This document shows positions 21,387 to 32,640 of a stretch of 64,000 nucleotides of DNA, one piece after another. The stretch's first letter is position 1, and each line of letters starts with the position of its first letter. The DNA lies in contig CM049313.1 of the NCBI GenBank assembly GCA_026874595.1, positions 49,651,659-49,715,658 of the forward strand, read 5' to 3'. Under the pieces are notes generated by a model. That model had not been told where the DNA came from. It did not search any database and was given only the letters and a program-made list of their open reading frames with translations. Origin of the DNA: Sipunculus nudus (taxonomy: Eukaryota > Annelida > Sipuncula > Golfingiida > Sipunculidae). A program made the translations under genes and the position numbers.

Positions 21387-22301
21387 CAGGGGCATCAATA
21401 TTGAGCGGGGGGCAGGGGGGGGGGGGCATCAATATTGAGCGGGGTGGGGGGACCCCCCCCCCCCGGAAGATAAATTGACGCTATTGACATGTTTGCATAC
21501 AAAACATAATAAACATCATGTAAAACATCTGTGAAACGTCATTTTTTTAGAGTGTGGGTGTATGATTGACGATTGGATGAGTTTAGTTTTGCCATGGTAA
21601 TGGGAATTTTGAATAAAAATCTTTTAGTTAAAGGGAAATAAATAAAATAATAGAATTGTGGCCCTTTCACATTTTATATAAATTCTAAGGGTATAAGAAA
21701 AACAGTTAATATAAAAAATCTTAGTCTCCAAGTGTTAAGAGCAAAGTATCAAGACCCTGCCAGTGGACCGTCATCCCGGCTCTTCACGGTGGGAGTTGTT
21801 TCGTTTGTTGCATGGGTTTCGCTGTTTGTGTTGGGTATCTATGTGTCGTGGTGGACAAGTCGGCGGCGATCCCCCCGGGCTGTTGTTCATGGTGAGTTCT
21901 TGGTGGGCGTGGCCCTGCTGCTGGGGCCTGTGTCTCCACGGTCGCCGGTTCGGGTAAACGGTGGCGGTCTCGTGGTTTCCTTGCTTGGCTTGTGTGGCTA
22001 TTCGGCTATCGTCTCTATCAAATACAGCTTAAGGAGCACCGAGGGCGTGGGTTTATGGGTTTAAACCATGCTGACAAGAGCGGCTCGATGAGACAATAAA
22101 AAAATTCTTCAGTTGCAGTTCAGATATGTAATACTTCATAGTATACTCCGAAATTTAAACAACGTCAATTATTCTAATTTTTAATACATTTCCGATAATT
22201 TACAATATATAAATCTTATCAGGAGAGATATTTACATTGACCCTCCCCCTTGCTCAAAAGTGGAGGTATGTACCCCTATCCCCTCAGTATTGACGCTCCT
22301 G
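21387..22301 (-). mobile_element. hAT-like element(s), CAGKGGCRTCAATA family
   Basis: A tip at 21387 reads CAGGGGCATCAATATTGAG, a second TTGACGCTATTG tip lies at 21475-21486, and the inverse tip TATTGACGCTCCTG ends at 22301, whose reverse complement continues like the better copies at 44454 and 52711 (GAGGGG, GGGTACATACC, GGGTCAATGT, TATATTGTAAAT). Octamers outside 21387 and 22301 match only at 4 of 8 positions, so it is unclear whether this is one element with an insertion or two decayed ones. G- and C-runs fill the left part. Confidence 0.4.
21725..22120 (+). repeat. GC-rich dispersed repeat with three hairpins, copy 1
   Basis: A G+C-rich island in AT-rich DNA, homologous in its right two thirds to 48700-49050 (shared: CGGTCNCYGGTNCGGGTAAA, GCTTAAGRAGC, CTCGAT, TTCTTCAGT-like end). 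The 3' part can fold into three short hairpins at 22027-22037, 22045-22071 and 22084-22092. The 110-codon frame on the plus strand (21732-22064) is hydrophobic but unsupported by the second copy. Possibly a SINE-like or other structured non-autonomous element; class unknown. Confidence 0.5.
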
Positions 22302-22908
22302 GTTGAATGCCTCCACCAAACAATGTTGTGTTATACTCAGGTCTCGGTGTAAAGACTACCCCCCCCCCCCCCTTTTCAGGTTACCCGGTAACCTGAAAGG
22401 GAGTAATCTGATATCGCTACACCTGGGACTGTCGACCTAAGTTAGCCCTCTCTGTGCTTAGACACTTAGTCCAAAATATTCTGATTTTCAAGTTATTTGC
22501 ACACTTTAAGGCAGGAAGAAAACTCGGATCATAAATGTTTCTTTTGGTACTGTCAACAACAAAAAAAAGGTATTTTACTTAGTACATAAGTAAGAAATAT
22601 TGTTTTATTATGTGTTTGAAATAAACTGATCCAAATAAATTTTTGTTGTGTTCTTTTATCTTAATTAATAATTTATAATCGCATCGCACAAATTGAAGGA
22701 AAAATATAAATGGGTCGATATTTTGTCATTTCATTATATTTTCCTTTTCCTTTATAAATAGTTTTTCCTTTATATAATCTTTCCAATCAAATGGTACTAA
22801 CCCATATGCAATGGACATATATATATGTTAGACTGAGTGCGATCAAATCGGCAACCAATTTGACAAGTCGAGTATTCGTATTAATAACATCTAAGACTGA
22901 TCTGTCTT
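22302..22908. other. No recognised feature
   Basis: C-run near 22358-22371 and a GGTTACCCGGTAACC palindrome near 22378-22394; otherwise AT-rich. Confidence 0.35.
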
Positions 22909-23285
22909 TCAATTTAATAATTTCAGTATAAACATCATTATTTGAGTGAAGAAAAAGTTACCTGTAACTTTGGGAGCGAGGAAATCGCCTGGAGGTTTCG
23001 GTGAATCAAGAAACCAGCTCGTCAAAGATTCAACTATCTGACTCAAATATTCATTGAATTTATCCGGTGTAATTTCATTCGAAGTTTGCTGACCGTTCGA
23101 CATATTAGGTAAAATAATTCTGAGTGCTCTCCACATTCGATTTGTGTTACCTTTGTTCATGTCAATAGTTTTGTGAAAGTAATCCCTTTTTGCATATTTT
23201 ATTTTGACGTTGACAAGATTTCTTACTGCTTGCTCTGTATTTGCACAAAAGAGCCTGTGTTTTTATGTTTACATGAACATCTGTG
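22909..23285 (-). pseudogene. LINE ORF2 fragment (endonuclease-RT linker)
   Basis: A minus-strand open piece reads KYAKRDYFHKTIDMNKGNT, NRMWRALRIILPNMS, then EITPDKFNEYLSQIVESL. This matches the linker before the reverse transcriptase in jockey/CR1-like ORF2 proteins (K..Y......N....W..L, then ITPxxxAxxFNxYF). Neither endonuclease nor RT motifs are attached. An isolated remnant, oriented opposite to the ORF1 relic at 23937. Confidence 0.55.
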
Positions 23286-23936
23286 TGTTTCATTCCTATA
23301 TCATAAGAGTTTCAAAACATAACCTGTGATCCATGGACTCTTCCTAGTTCAGACCTATATTTCTCTTATAGGTGTATGGTTTTGAAAAATAAAAAAAAGA
23401 ATCATCTGTCCATTTAGCCCTTAATATCTAACGTTATAATGGAGTTAAGTGTTGGTGATAAGAACACTTCTTTACGGAAAGAATGTATATTCAGTGCTTA
23501 TAGTATATTTTCATTATAATATTGCCTGATTGTGATTCTGTTTTAAAAGAGAGAACAGTTAACAGCACATAGTTATAACTAATTGTTGAAGCTATGACAT
23601 CAGTCATCGAGTGATATTCAGGATCATTTGTGAAATTAGGTCAATAATACTAGATGATGTAGAAGTAATCCTCGTTGGTCCATGTATTAACTGGTGAAAT
23701 TGAAGTAGATCATGCAGTTGCTCGGTTAATGTGTTCGACATCGATGGATTAGTCGATATATCCAGGTTGAAATTCACAGTCAATTAACATAGGATGACCG
23801 TAAGATTATAAAATATTAATACAATCTATAAGTCTGTCTAAAAGTTAGAATTGGCTGAGTGTGGACGAAAAATAAATTAAAATATAACATTTCTATTATG
23901 ACATTCTATTTTACTAAAAACGGTTTTGATATCAAC
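23286..23936. other. No recognised feature
   Basis: AT-rich spacer between two LINE relics. No open frame of note. Confidence 0.35.
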
Positions 23937-24600
23937 CACCAATTTGTCAAGGAGGACGTGAGATAAGGAAACCACAGAACTTCCCCAAAATAGACAGCAA
24001 AACACTTCGCCTTGATCAAGTGTCACCTCCTGTTGATCAGGGCACATCAAAGGAATCTGCGCCTAATAAACGTCCCTCTGAGCAGCTCTTGGTTATTTAG
24101 AACTCACCTGTAAGAAACTCAGGAACATTACTTGCCAAGCAACTCCGACACATGAAGAGTACAGTACTCAGCACCAGTGGGCTAAAATAAGAAAAGGTCA
24201 AGGACCATGTCACAAAAGCATCCAGAAACCTTAAGAAGGGAGATCATTGCCTGCTGCTGATTGGGACTAATAACATAAACAGTGATGATTCCATGATTCT
24301 TCTTGATAAATACAGAGACATGTTGGACTCCTTTGCAAATACGCAACGCAGCTATCACATTATGGCGTTAGCTATGTCACCAGTTTGATGGTAACAAGGT
24401 AGAAAAGAGTAGAGGGTAGTAATACAAGATTAAAGACAGTTTACTCAAAACTTGAGAATGTAAGTTTTATCAAATGCTGTCCTGACATGTCTGTAAATAA
24501 TTTCAACAAAGTTGGCATTCACTTTTCAACCTTGGCTACTATCCGTTTTGTGGATAGAATAACAAGAGAATTTAAGGAAATACATTTATATTCACATTTT
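23937..24600 (+). pseudogene. LINE ORF1 relic with SGNH-hydrolase-like core
   Basis: Translating through stops and frameshifts shows NSPVRNSGTLLAKQLRH (block I-like), KVKDHVTKASRNLKKGDHCL, LLIGTNNINSDDSM (the GTN(D/N) block III), DKYRDMLDSF, and later NFNKVGIHFSTLATI (block V-like, normally D-x-x-H-x-S/L). This order is that of the SGNH/esterase domain carried by ORF1 proteins of some CR1-like LINEs. Several in-frame stops; catalytic Ser is not preserved in the reading seen. Non-functional. Confidence 0.5.
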
Positions 24601-25365
24601 CAAAATAGACTGGCAATACAACTGAGATAGGATGATCTCAGCTAGTGACTGTTCTTTATACTTCATGCAAACGAGAGCGTGTCTCCAAGCCAATGTCAAA
24701 TGATATATGACTATTGAAAGCGATTAATTTAATATTGACTAACCCACACTTAGACACACGCACACAGACATCCACATACATACATTTATACATATATAAC
24801 AGCTGCCACATTTAGGGTTGCCATCAACTTTGGAAGTATTTCTAGAGTTGCTCCCGTTTAAAGAGTAGGAAAATTAATTTGATGCATGTACGTTCACCCT
24901 GATTTAAACATAAGGGTTAATAAGTAAAAATTAATATTGTGAATATATATTTAGCAGGGCTCGAAATAACGACTTTCCGCCTGTCTCGACAGGCAAACAT
25001 GTGCATGGAAAGGCATTTTTCATTTTTTACCAATCCATTTGAAAAGTGAGCACCTAAATGTTTTCTACATAAGTAACTGATAAGTAGTACATTTATGACA
25101 CAAAAAAAATAGTTTAAAGGTATCGTTCTATCGACACCCTATGCTTCCTGTATTTTCCTATAAAAATGGTCCATAAGTTCTGATACTCTGCGGTTTTTAG
25201 GACTTCATCTCTTATATGTTCCTGATTCACCGCACAATTGTGTTTCTGATATAACAGTGTTACTATTGTAAACATTTAATTGTGCATAAAGGACGACATG
25301 TAAGAAGGCAGAATCAGGTTTACACTGAGTGAACTGTGACAATAAGTTTGATATGATGATGGGAT
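24601..25365. other. Unassigned, with a transposon-like terminus
   Basis: The motif GCAGGGCTCGAAATAACGAC near 24955 resembles the common CAGGGCTCGAAATTAAC tip of animal DNA transposons. No opposite end was found. The remainder is AT-rich. Confidence 0.3.
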
Positions 25366-27370
25366 TCACCTTTGGCGGAAAAGTTTTTTTTTTCTGCGAA
25401 AGGCAAACCTGTTGTCACCTGCAAAATCACTGCCTAGCAGCAACTGAATTCCCTTAAAGGGTAAAGTAGTTCTTATGCCAAGATTAATAATCCAAGAAAT
25501 CAAATCTGACTTTACAGTGATACTGTGAAGCGGAACTGAAGTGTGCTTGTCTGAAAACACACCATTATCAAGTGCATGTGCACCATTAAAAGACCTATTA
25601 GAAAAAGGCAAAGTGTATGCTGACATGAGAGTTTGGCCTGAACCGTGTCCCTAAAAATTCTAATAGGGGTAGAATCTAAAAAAATCATTTCAAAGTGATA
25701 CAAAACCATCATGTATGAATGGCTCAAATAACTCCATTTCAGAGTCAGGAGAGGAATCTACTACCTCAGTTTCATCAAACAAAGAACCGACACTGATAGT
25801 GCCAGTCATAAACTCTTTTTCAGAGTCATTTAAGGAATCCTTATTACAATCAAACTCCTCAGGGGAATCAACAGAGGATTTTCCCCAACAGAAACAAACT
25901 TCTGTTGTCATAAGAGGATATGGCCTCATATGAAAAACTCTCGCAAGAGTCATAAAAGAACTTAGCCGTATTTAGAAGATACTCCTCACAGGAGCCTTGA
26001 AAGGACCTAGCCTTATTAAATTCCTCACAGGAATCAACTGAGGTGTTTACCCCGCAAGGATACTTCTTTGAAGTCAGACGGCACGTTGGCCTCAATAGCA
26101 TCAAAAGCTTTATTAGAGTCAATAAAGGAGTTGTATCCCTTATTTACATGAAAAGAGCCTGGCTCTTGTACTATGCTATGCATAAAATTTTGAAACAAAA
26201 CCAGTAGGTTAACCCTTTATTTCCAATTTTCCAGCAGTCAGATTTTAGACGACCTTCCTTTCTGCAGTAATAACAGATTTTCTTTGAAAATGACTGGCCT
26301 TGGTTGGATTCAGACACAGTGGAAGTGGACTGAGGTGTCGCAATGGACTTTACTGAACTATCAGGACTGCTAGTAATGGGTGACTGCGCTTTAAACTTCT
26401 TTTGACATACTGACTTACATTCTTGTTTGTGAATGACTAGTTTGATTTGCTAGTAAAGGACATTTTGTGTGTTATGAATAATCATCATCTAATTGACCAG
26501 CAATGTCAAGTGTTTCGGGACTTTTCTCATCCAGAAAAAGTTTTATCATCTTCGTTAATGCAGCGCTCAAATTCTTCAAGCAAAATCAACTGGACACATA
26601 TTGTCATAATCTTTCATTACATTTTTAGAACTACACCAGCGATCAAACAACTTGCTCTTTACTCCCAGCAAATTCAACGTAGGCCTGATTTTTGCGCTTT
26701 TCCAAATTTCTAAATTTCTGGCGGTAAGCCTCCGGAACTAACTCATAACCGTTTATGATTTACGTTTAACCTGGTCATAGTCAGCAACGGCTTCTATTGA
26801 AAGCTCTATATAAATTTCTCTGGCCTTGCCAGTCAATACACTTTGTAATAGCATAGTCCAATTTTTCTTAGGCCATTTTAAATTTTCAGCTACCTTTTCA
26901 AAGTGTAAGAAATATTTATTAACTTCTTTTTCTTAAAAAAGGTGGGATAAGTCTAATGTGTTACGTAGCATCAAAACTGTGAGTTGGGGCAGCACGTAGA
27001 CATTGTTCTAATTTAAGTCTTTCCAATTCTAGTCGTTTTAACTAAAATTCTTTATTCTTTTTCTAGTCTTTCTCTTCCTTTTTCTTTTTCTAGTCTATCT
27101 CTTTCTAACCTTTCTTGAATTTCTAACTTCTTTTATTCTAACTGTATAGCAAGGCTATCATGGTTTGATGTTTCCACTTCACTCTCTTTAATCAAACCTT
27201 TGCTAACTAGATCCTGCATGATTTTAGCAATGATATCAGGCTTTCTCACAGCTTTTTTTCACACCTAGCCCTGAGTGATATCCCAAACGCAACAACTGAT
27301 CTATTGTCAACTGTTGAAGTTGATCAGGGTCGGGATCTTCAACAAATGTCTCATGTTTGAAATCTGCCAT
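25366..27370 (-). pseudogene. Gypsy-type retrotransposon gag-protease relic
   Basis: On the minus strand a decayed polyprotein starts at ATG 27368-27370 (MADFKHETFVEDPDPDQL) followed by a charged, K/E/R-rich segment. A SCAN-like gag core follows at about 26760-26960, with HIRLIPPF and then KWPKKNWTMLLQSVLTGKAR and EAYRQKF-type motifs. A zinc-knuckle relic CYYCRKEGRLKSDC near 26230-26275 has Arg where the knuckle His belongs. Near 25366-25700 a retropepsin region shows FRDTGSGQTLM, VPLHSITVKSDLIS and LLLGSDFAGD. At least six frameshifts or stops. Reverse transcriptase, RNase H and integrase are absent; no LTR was identified at either end. The gag type is that of the Gypsy elements widespread in aquatic animals. 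Confidence 0.7.
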
Positions 27371-27991
27371 GTTAAGATGTTTAAACAATGTTTTTATTTT
27401 TATTCATTTTAGAATTCAAATTAAAAGTAAAATTCATTTGTAACTTCATTTCAGTTGAATTAAAGATAACAAAAACAAATCTTCCCATGCCGTTCATTAT
27501 GAATATATAAATCAAAGTTTTACTTCCTTGCAGAAGATGATGTATACACTTATTTAAAACAAATAATTATTTATTTAATTACGTTAAATAGTTTAAAATT
27601 GTAAACTTTCAGGTTTGAAATACGCTAAATAACAAAAAAAACACACTTATTTATTCCATTTGGCTGATCAAATTGATGATTAGGACTAATTTTTCCTCTT
27701 CATATCCCTAATAAAATTATATGCTTTTTTATATTTATTTTTACATTTAAAATGTGAAGGTAAAAAAATATGAAACAGAGTTTCGAAATTAATTTTAATG
27801 GATTCAGCACAATAAAATTAGGTTAAGTAATAGCCTTGATTAAATTTAGCAGTAAATATTTCTCCACATAACAATTTCGTAAAGTGAACCTATGACATTA
27901 ACCCATATATTTAAATAAAATTATGTACAGATGTTTGTTGATAAAAATGCCAATTTCAAGCCTTTCGGACACTTTTACCTTATAATGACCC
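27371..27991. other. AT-rich; possible leader of the Gypsy relic
   Basis: The sequence before the gag ATG should hold the 5' LTR and primer-binding site. No TG...CA repeat partner or tRNA-complementary stretch was found. Confidence 0.3.
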
Positions 27992-28009
27992 GGGGGGGGG
28001 GGGGGGGGG
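27992..28009 (+). repeat. Poly-G tract (18 nt)
   Basis: Run of 18 G after CCC. Confidence 0.9.
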
Positions 28010-28803
28010 TGCAGCAAACTCGAAATTTAGGGCCTTTTTGGAAATTTGGCTTCAGGACTAGTATCTGGCCCGGAGCTGGCACGTAGACAACCCGCAGTGC
28101 CCGTATATGGCCCGGAGCTAACCCGGGCTTGACTGTAAGCTCCCTAGCGCCTGGCCCGCATGTCACACGGAGCACACGCAAGGCCAACGCAAGTATCATG
28201 CATCCAACAGGCTATTTCCCCGCAAAACCTACCCAAATCTTGGCCTGCCCGCAGAATTTTTCCTTCGTGCAACAAAATTTATGCACGCAACAAGCCCGTG
28301 TGGCCCACGCAGGGCTAATGTGACAGGGCTTTAAATGAAGTATGTATTATTACAGAATGACCGTATTTATCACTTCTTTCTTTTTGCGTATCAAAATATT
28401 TTTCCTTTACCAACAAATCATCGAGCAGACATGCAAATTCTACAGGGCGGACCTTTGACCTATAGTATATCTTAAGACGGGGTAGAGGCTTTCACTTTTA
28501 GCCTGTCATTAATCCCAACCTATTTCTAAATTTCTAATTTAATGATAAATTTTGTTTTATACTTTAAAATCAGTTTCAGGTACATTTACACAGTAACAAA
28601 TATCGATATTTAAAAACTATATCGCGACACACAATATGGGACTCCCCGTACAGCGATATTTTGATAAATTAATAATATCGCGCAGCCCTACATGTATCCC
28701 ATGCTTATAGCCCTGAAGTGCCACCTGAACAGAATATAGAGGTGACCACATTAGCTTAATATAATTAAAGAGAAAAAAGTGGGACTGCCCAAAAGTGCCA
28801 ACT
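28010..28803. other. GC-rich block and a hAT-like tip
   Basis: 28060-28330 is GC-rich with repeated GGCCCG and CACGC motifs and short open frames on both strands that are not supported. The sequence ending at about 28694 reads GCGATATTTTG...AATATCGCGCAGCCCTAC, i.e. an inverse GTAGGGCTGCGCGATATT tip typical of hAT elements; its other end was not found. Confidence 0.35.
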
Positions 28804-28806
28804 TTA

Positions 28807-29088
28807 GGCCAACAAAAAGGTATGGTTCTCAAGCACTTTTTTTCAGAAATGCGTGCGGGCTGGTTTTTCATATTTATTTTTTTGGTATGATTTATTTTGC
28901 TAAACAAGTAAAAGCACTTCATAACAAAGGAAATTGTATGATTTTATCTTCTTGAAAGAAATGTCCGAGCGGCTGGAGCTCAAAATTGGTAAGTTTCTAT
29001 TAAAAACTAAAATAAAAATTTTTGATGCGGGGGTTTAAAATTGATGCGGGCAGTGCCTGAGAACCATACCTTTTATTTTTTTTTGGCC
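28807..29088 (+). mobile_element. PIF/Harbinger-like MITE, copy C (both ends intact)
   Basis: Begins GGCCAACAAAAAGGTATGG, TTCTCAAGCAC and ends GTGCCTGAGAACC, ATACC...GGCC. The terminal inverted repeats are about 35 bp. The flanks are TTA (28804-28806) and TTA (29089-29091), the TWA target duplication expected of PIF/Harbinger. 282 bp, no open frame. It retains the GATGCGGGGGTTTAAAATTG subterminal block shared with copies A and D. Confidence 0.75.
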
Positions 29089-29091
29089 TTA

Positions 29092-29561
29092 TAGATGTGC
29101 CCACTTGGAGTTGCCTGCTAAGAGAAGTTCGGCTGTTTTGTGTGTGTGTTTGTGTCTGGAGAAGTTGGCTTGGCAGATTAATCTATTCACTTGCGATCAA
29201 GTTGAAGCGTCATTTCTGATAGTGCTCTGCCACGTATACCTGATTATCAAATTGTTTACCTTTTTTCATATTTGGGGCAAAACGTTGACCCATATTGTGC
29301 CATGAACTAAAAATTATCGTATCTGAAGTAACATTACGTAACTTACCGCCAGGGTTATTTTTTTTATTATTAAAAGGTTTCTCTTTATTCTAATATGAAA
29401 GCTTGGTGGAACCGTCAAACGAGACTGCCGTAGACTTCAACCAGCGCAGATGAAGCCCCCTTACGACCAATGAGTAATGAAAATGCCATAATAGCGTCAC
29501 TAACGAATCCATATTATTTTAACCTCGAATCTGAATGACAGTGCTTGTTTTTTTTTTTCAG
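29092..29561. other. No recognised feature
   Basis: A 66-codon plus frame (29105-29305) lacks support. The end of the stretch is a pyrimidine tract leading to the acceptor at 29560-29561. Confidence 0.35.
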
Positions 29562-29752
29562 AATGAAAACACGTGGCTGCTTTTAATAACATATATAACA
29601 AAACGAAGCGCCCCATGCGGAACAATCTTGCCTACTGTCATATCTGAAGTTTATAACTTTTATCTAAAACGGTGTTTGCAATGCCATTTCTGTCCTGTCA
29701 CCTACATTTTTCAAGATGTTATGATCGATTTTTACCACACTGGATACAGCAG
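29562..29752 (+). CDS. 191-nt exon candidate
   Basis: Very strong acceptor (TTTTTTTTTTCAG|A) and consensus donor (ACAGCAG|GTAAGC). One frame is open throughout: NENTWLLLITYITKRSAPCG, then TVISEVYNFYLKRCLQCHFC and FQDVMIDFYHTGYS, 63 codons plus 2 bases. Five cysteines including C-x2-C-x2-C. No protein family recognised. Phase does not connect directly to the other plus-strand candidates, so intermediate exons would be needed. The quality of both splice sites is the main support. Confidence 0.4.
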
Positions 29753-30364
29753 GTAAGCACGTGTCCTCAATTATTGTAAAAAGGCTTCTTACACACCAAA
29801 TTCCACAATGGTAGCGCCATCGTGCCCATGCACCTGTTTTCCTGTCACAATGATAGCTATAGGTTGAGGAAAGTAAATCAAGTATTTCTTCACACCTTTT
29901 CTGACACCTTTGTGGAATTACAAATAAGGTGTCATTTTCAATTTATGTATACTCAAAAATGAAATTGCAAACTCATCGAAATAACAAGGGGTTTTCAGAG
30001 TATCACTATGATTTAATTACCTGTAGGTTTTGCGTTTATAATAAAATATTAATTCCTTTTTGTTTCTTATTTTACATACTAGTTTTCGCCGTATTTCAAC
30101 ATGAAACGATTCATCTGCGGGCATTCGGTGCTTATATCGGACTTGATTTTTACATGTAAAGATCCTCCAGGTATATTCACTACCTTAAACCCGATTAATT
30201 CGGAGAATCAGGTTGAACGTGGTCATGACGTGGTGTCAGCTATAATTTTTGGATAAATTACAGATAATATTGAGCATAACTACCTTCTGCTTTAAAATCT
30301 CATTAGAGCTTGCGGTTCAATAATAACTAAAAACATTTTCTGCGACATGTCAAGATTAGGTTTG
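29753..30364. other. Intron-like, no recognised feature
   Basis: AT-rich. A 76-codon plus frame (29929-30159) has no splice or motif support. Confidence 0.3.
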
Positions 30365-30621
30365 CGGCCACACGTTTGGCCATTTTACGAGCGGTCGTAA
30401 TCAGTCGGTCGAAGTTGTAGGCGAGGAGTCGTAAGATTACTACCGACCGATCCTTGAATGAAACGATAGTTCGTGCGGTAACTAGCGAGTGGTCGTACGA
30501 TATTAATCGACTGGTCGTGGCTAGGTAGGAGTCCTCGGCCTAACTATGCAAGCGGTCGTACGACCACATAGGACAACTTACGAGTACTTAAGAGTAGGCG
30601 CGACTGCACCTACGACTGGTC

Positions 30622-30622
<1 letters not shown>

Positions 30623-30665
<43 letters not shown>
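30623..30665. repeat. (TA)n microsatellite
   Basis: About 43 bp of TA at the start of core copy 1. Confidence 0.95.
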
Positions 30666-30668
<3 letters not shown>

Positions 30669-31150
30669 AACAGGGTGTTTGAGGGTGCATCCCCACTTAT
30701 TTTTGGAACCAGGTTATGTATCGAACCACAAAAAAAGTTGCAGTTCTGTCACCTACACTGGTATAATTTTGTTTACAAAAGAATCTGTATGATAACATCG
30801 TACATTTTTTATAGATATATCGAAATGTTAACTGCATCAAGTAATGTGGTTATTTTTTATTTGGTCTGCTTGATATTAAGATTATATTGTGAATTTCCAG
30901 GGACACATATACATAAAACAGTTAGGTATTTAAAGTTAGCCAGTTTATAGCTATTTCAGGTGTAGAATAAAAAAAAATATTGAGCAACTTCATGGAACTA
31001 TGAAAAGTGTTCTTTTTCAAAAATGTTCACTATTTTGTGGGGATATTCCCCTCCCATACACTCAGTCATGCGCATGAAAGTTTAGTTTACCATGTATGAA
31101 ATGTATGCGGATTGTGGCCCTTTTTATGTATCTCACTATGTGCCAGTCAC
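30666..31150 (+). repeat. Core duplication, copy 1
   Basis: Shares with 31412-31935, in order: AGGGTGCA, TATTTTTGGAACCAGGTTAT, CTGTCACCTACACT, ACATCGTACATTTT, AGATATATCGAAATG, TTTGGTCTGCTTGA, CCAGGGACACA, TAGCTATTTCAGGTGTA, CATGAAAGTT and TATGTGCCAGTCAC. Divergence looks like 15-25 percent with indels. Confidence 0.8.
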
Positions 31151-31357
31151 GATCGGTCGTGACCAGTCTTAACCACTCGGTATCTGGTCGAAGCCTGACA
31201 GAGATCACGGCCAATCGTACGCCAAGTCGGTAGCAGCATGTGACTGCTCGGTAGCTCCGATTGTCTACGATCACCTTCGACTACATGGTCACGACTGGTC
31301 GTTGCCGATTACCTCCGACATGGCGCATCAGATCGTAATCAGTCGGTGGAATTTGTA

Positions 31358-31358
<1 letters not shown>

Positions 31359-31411
<53 letters not shown>
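31359..31411. repeat. (TA)n microsatellite
   Basis: About 53 bp of TA at the start of core copy 2, at the same place as in copy 1. Confidence 0.95.
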
Positions 31412-31414
<3 letters not shown>

Positions 31415-31935
31415 AGGGTGCACCCCTTTTTATTTTTGGAACCAGGTTATTTATCGGAACAGAAAACAGTTGTGTGACCTGTCACCTACACTAGTTATAT
31501 TTTATATACAAAAGAAATATTATTATAACATCGTACATTTTCCAGTTTGCTCAAAGTAGATCGAAATTTGTAAAAAAAAATCATCATAGATATATCGAAA
31601 TGTAAACTACATCAAGTAATATAATTATTATTATAATTTTTTTTTGGTCTGCTTGAAGTACAGGTTATATTGTAAATATCCAGGGACACAATATACATAA
31701 AAAATTGGGTATTTAGAAGCAGCTAGTTTTTAGCTATTTCAGGTGTAAAATTCCCTAAAATATGGAACAATAAAATGGAACTATAAAAAAGTGTTCTTTT
31801 GCCAGAAGTTCCTCCTATACACCCAGCCATGCATGAAAGTTCAGTTCATCATGTATGGATTTTATGCCATAGATCATACAAATTCAATTTTACCTGGCCC
31901 TTTGTATTTATCTATCTATGTGCCAGTCACACGTT
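31412..31935 (+). repeat. Core duplication, copy 2
   Basis: Second copy of the 500-bp core. The period from (TA)n to (TA)n is about 740 bp. Confidence 0.8.
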
Positions 31936-32099
31936 CACGACAAGTCGCACGACTCGTCGTTTTGGTCGTGACCATTCTTAACCACTCGGTAACTGGTCGT
32001 AGCCTGTCTCACGACCTATCGTACGACAAGTTGGTATCAGTCTGCAACTGCTCGTTAGTTCCGATTGCTACCGATCACATAAGACTACCTCCGACCACT

Positions 32100-32640
32100 C
32101 GTAAACGAGTCGAAGAGTAAAACGTAAGTGAAGAGTACCATCGATTCTCCAAGACCACTGCCGATAATTCGTAGGTTTGTGAACCGTTCACAATCCACTT
32201 ACGACTGGTTAGGAGTACTTACGACCACTTCAGACAACCTACGACTTCTTGCGACCAGTTAGGACATGTCGTACGACCTTTCCACAACTACTTACAATTT
32301 TTTTCAGTCGTAAGTGATCGTCACCTGTCGTAAAGCGGTCGTAGGTGCATGTGTGACTGATTCTTAAAACTAACTACGACCACTCGTATATTAGTCGTAC
32401 GATAACAAAAGAGTACCATCGATTTTCCAAGACCACTGCCGATTAGTCGTAGGATTGTGAACCGTTCACAATCCACGGACGACTGAAGTACTAACGACCA
32501 CTTCAGACAACCTACGACTTCTTGCGACTAGTTCCAACTTGTCGTACGATCCTTCCACGACTAGCTATAATATTTTTCCAGTCGCAGGTGATCGTAACCT
32601 ATCGTAAACCGGTCGTAAGTGCATGTGTGACTTGGGATTT
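32100..32640 (+). repeat. Arm duplication, offset about 274 bp
   Basis: The blocks GTACCATCGATT, CCAAGACCACTGCCGAT, TTGTGAACCGTTCACAATCC, CCACTTCAGACAACCTACG and GTGCATGTGTGACT occur twice (from about 32137 and about 32411). Each copy holds an almost perfect palindrome TTGTGAAC-C-GTTCACAA (32177-32193; 32454-32472). Confidence 0.8.

Larger units (their letters stand above)
30365..32640. mobile_element. Large TCGTACGAC-rich element with internal duplications
   Basis: Three clusters of GGTCGTA / TACGACC motifs (30365-30620, 31137-31350, 31925-32640) alternate with two diverged copies of a 500-bp core, each preceded by an (AT)n run. The motif GTCGTACGAC is itself palindromic. The right arm ends near GTAAGTGCATGTGTGAC and the left arm begins near CACACGTTTGGCC, weakly inverse. 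Dense short subterminal motifs of this kind are typical of DNA transposon ends (transposase binding). No transposase frame. Related arms occur at 41329-41485 and, more distantly, 53430-53920. Confidence 0.5.

Noticed and set aside
21732-22064. Hydrophobic 110-codon frame
   Set aside because: It lies in the GC-rich dispersed repeat; the second copy at 48.7 kb does not keep the frame.
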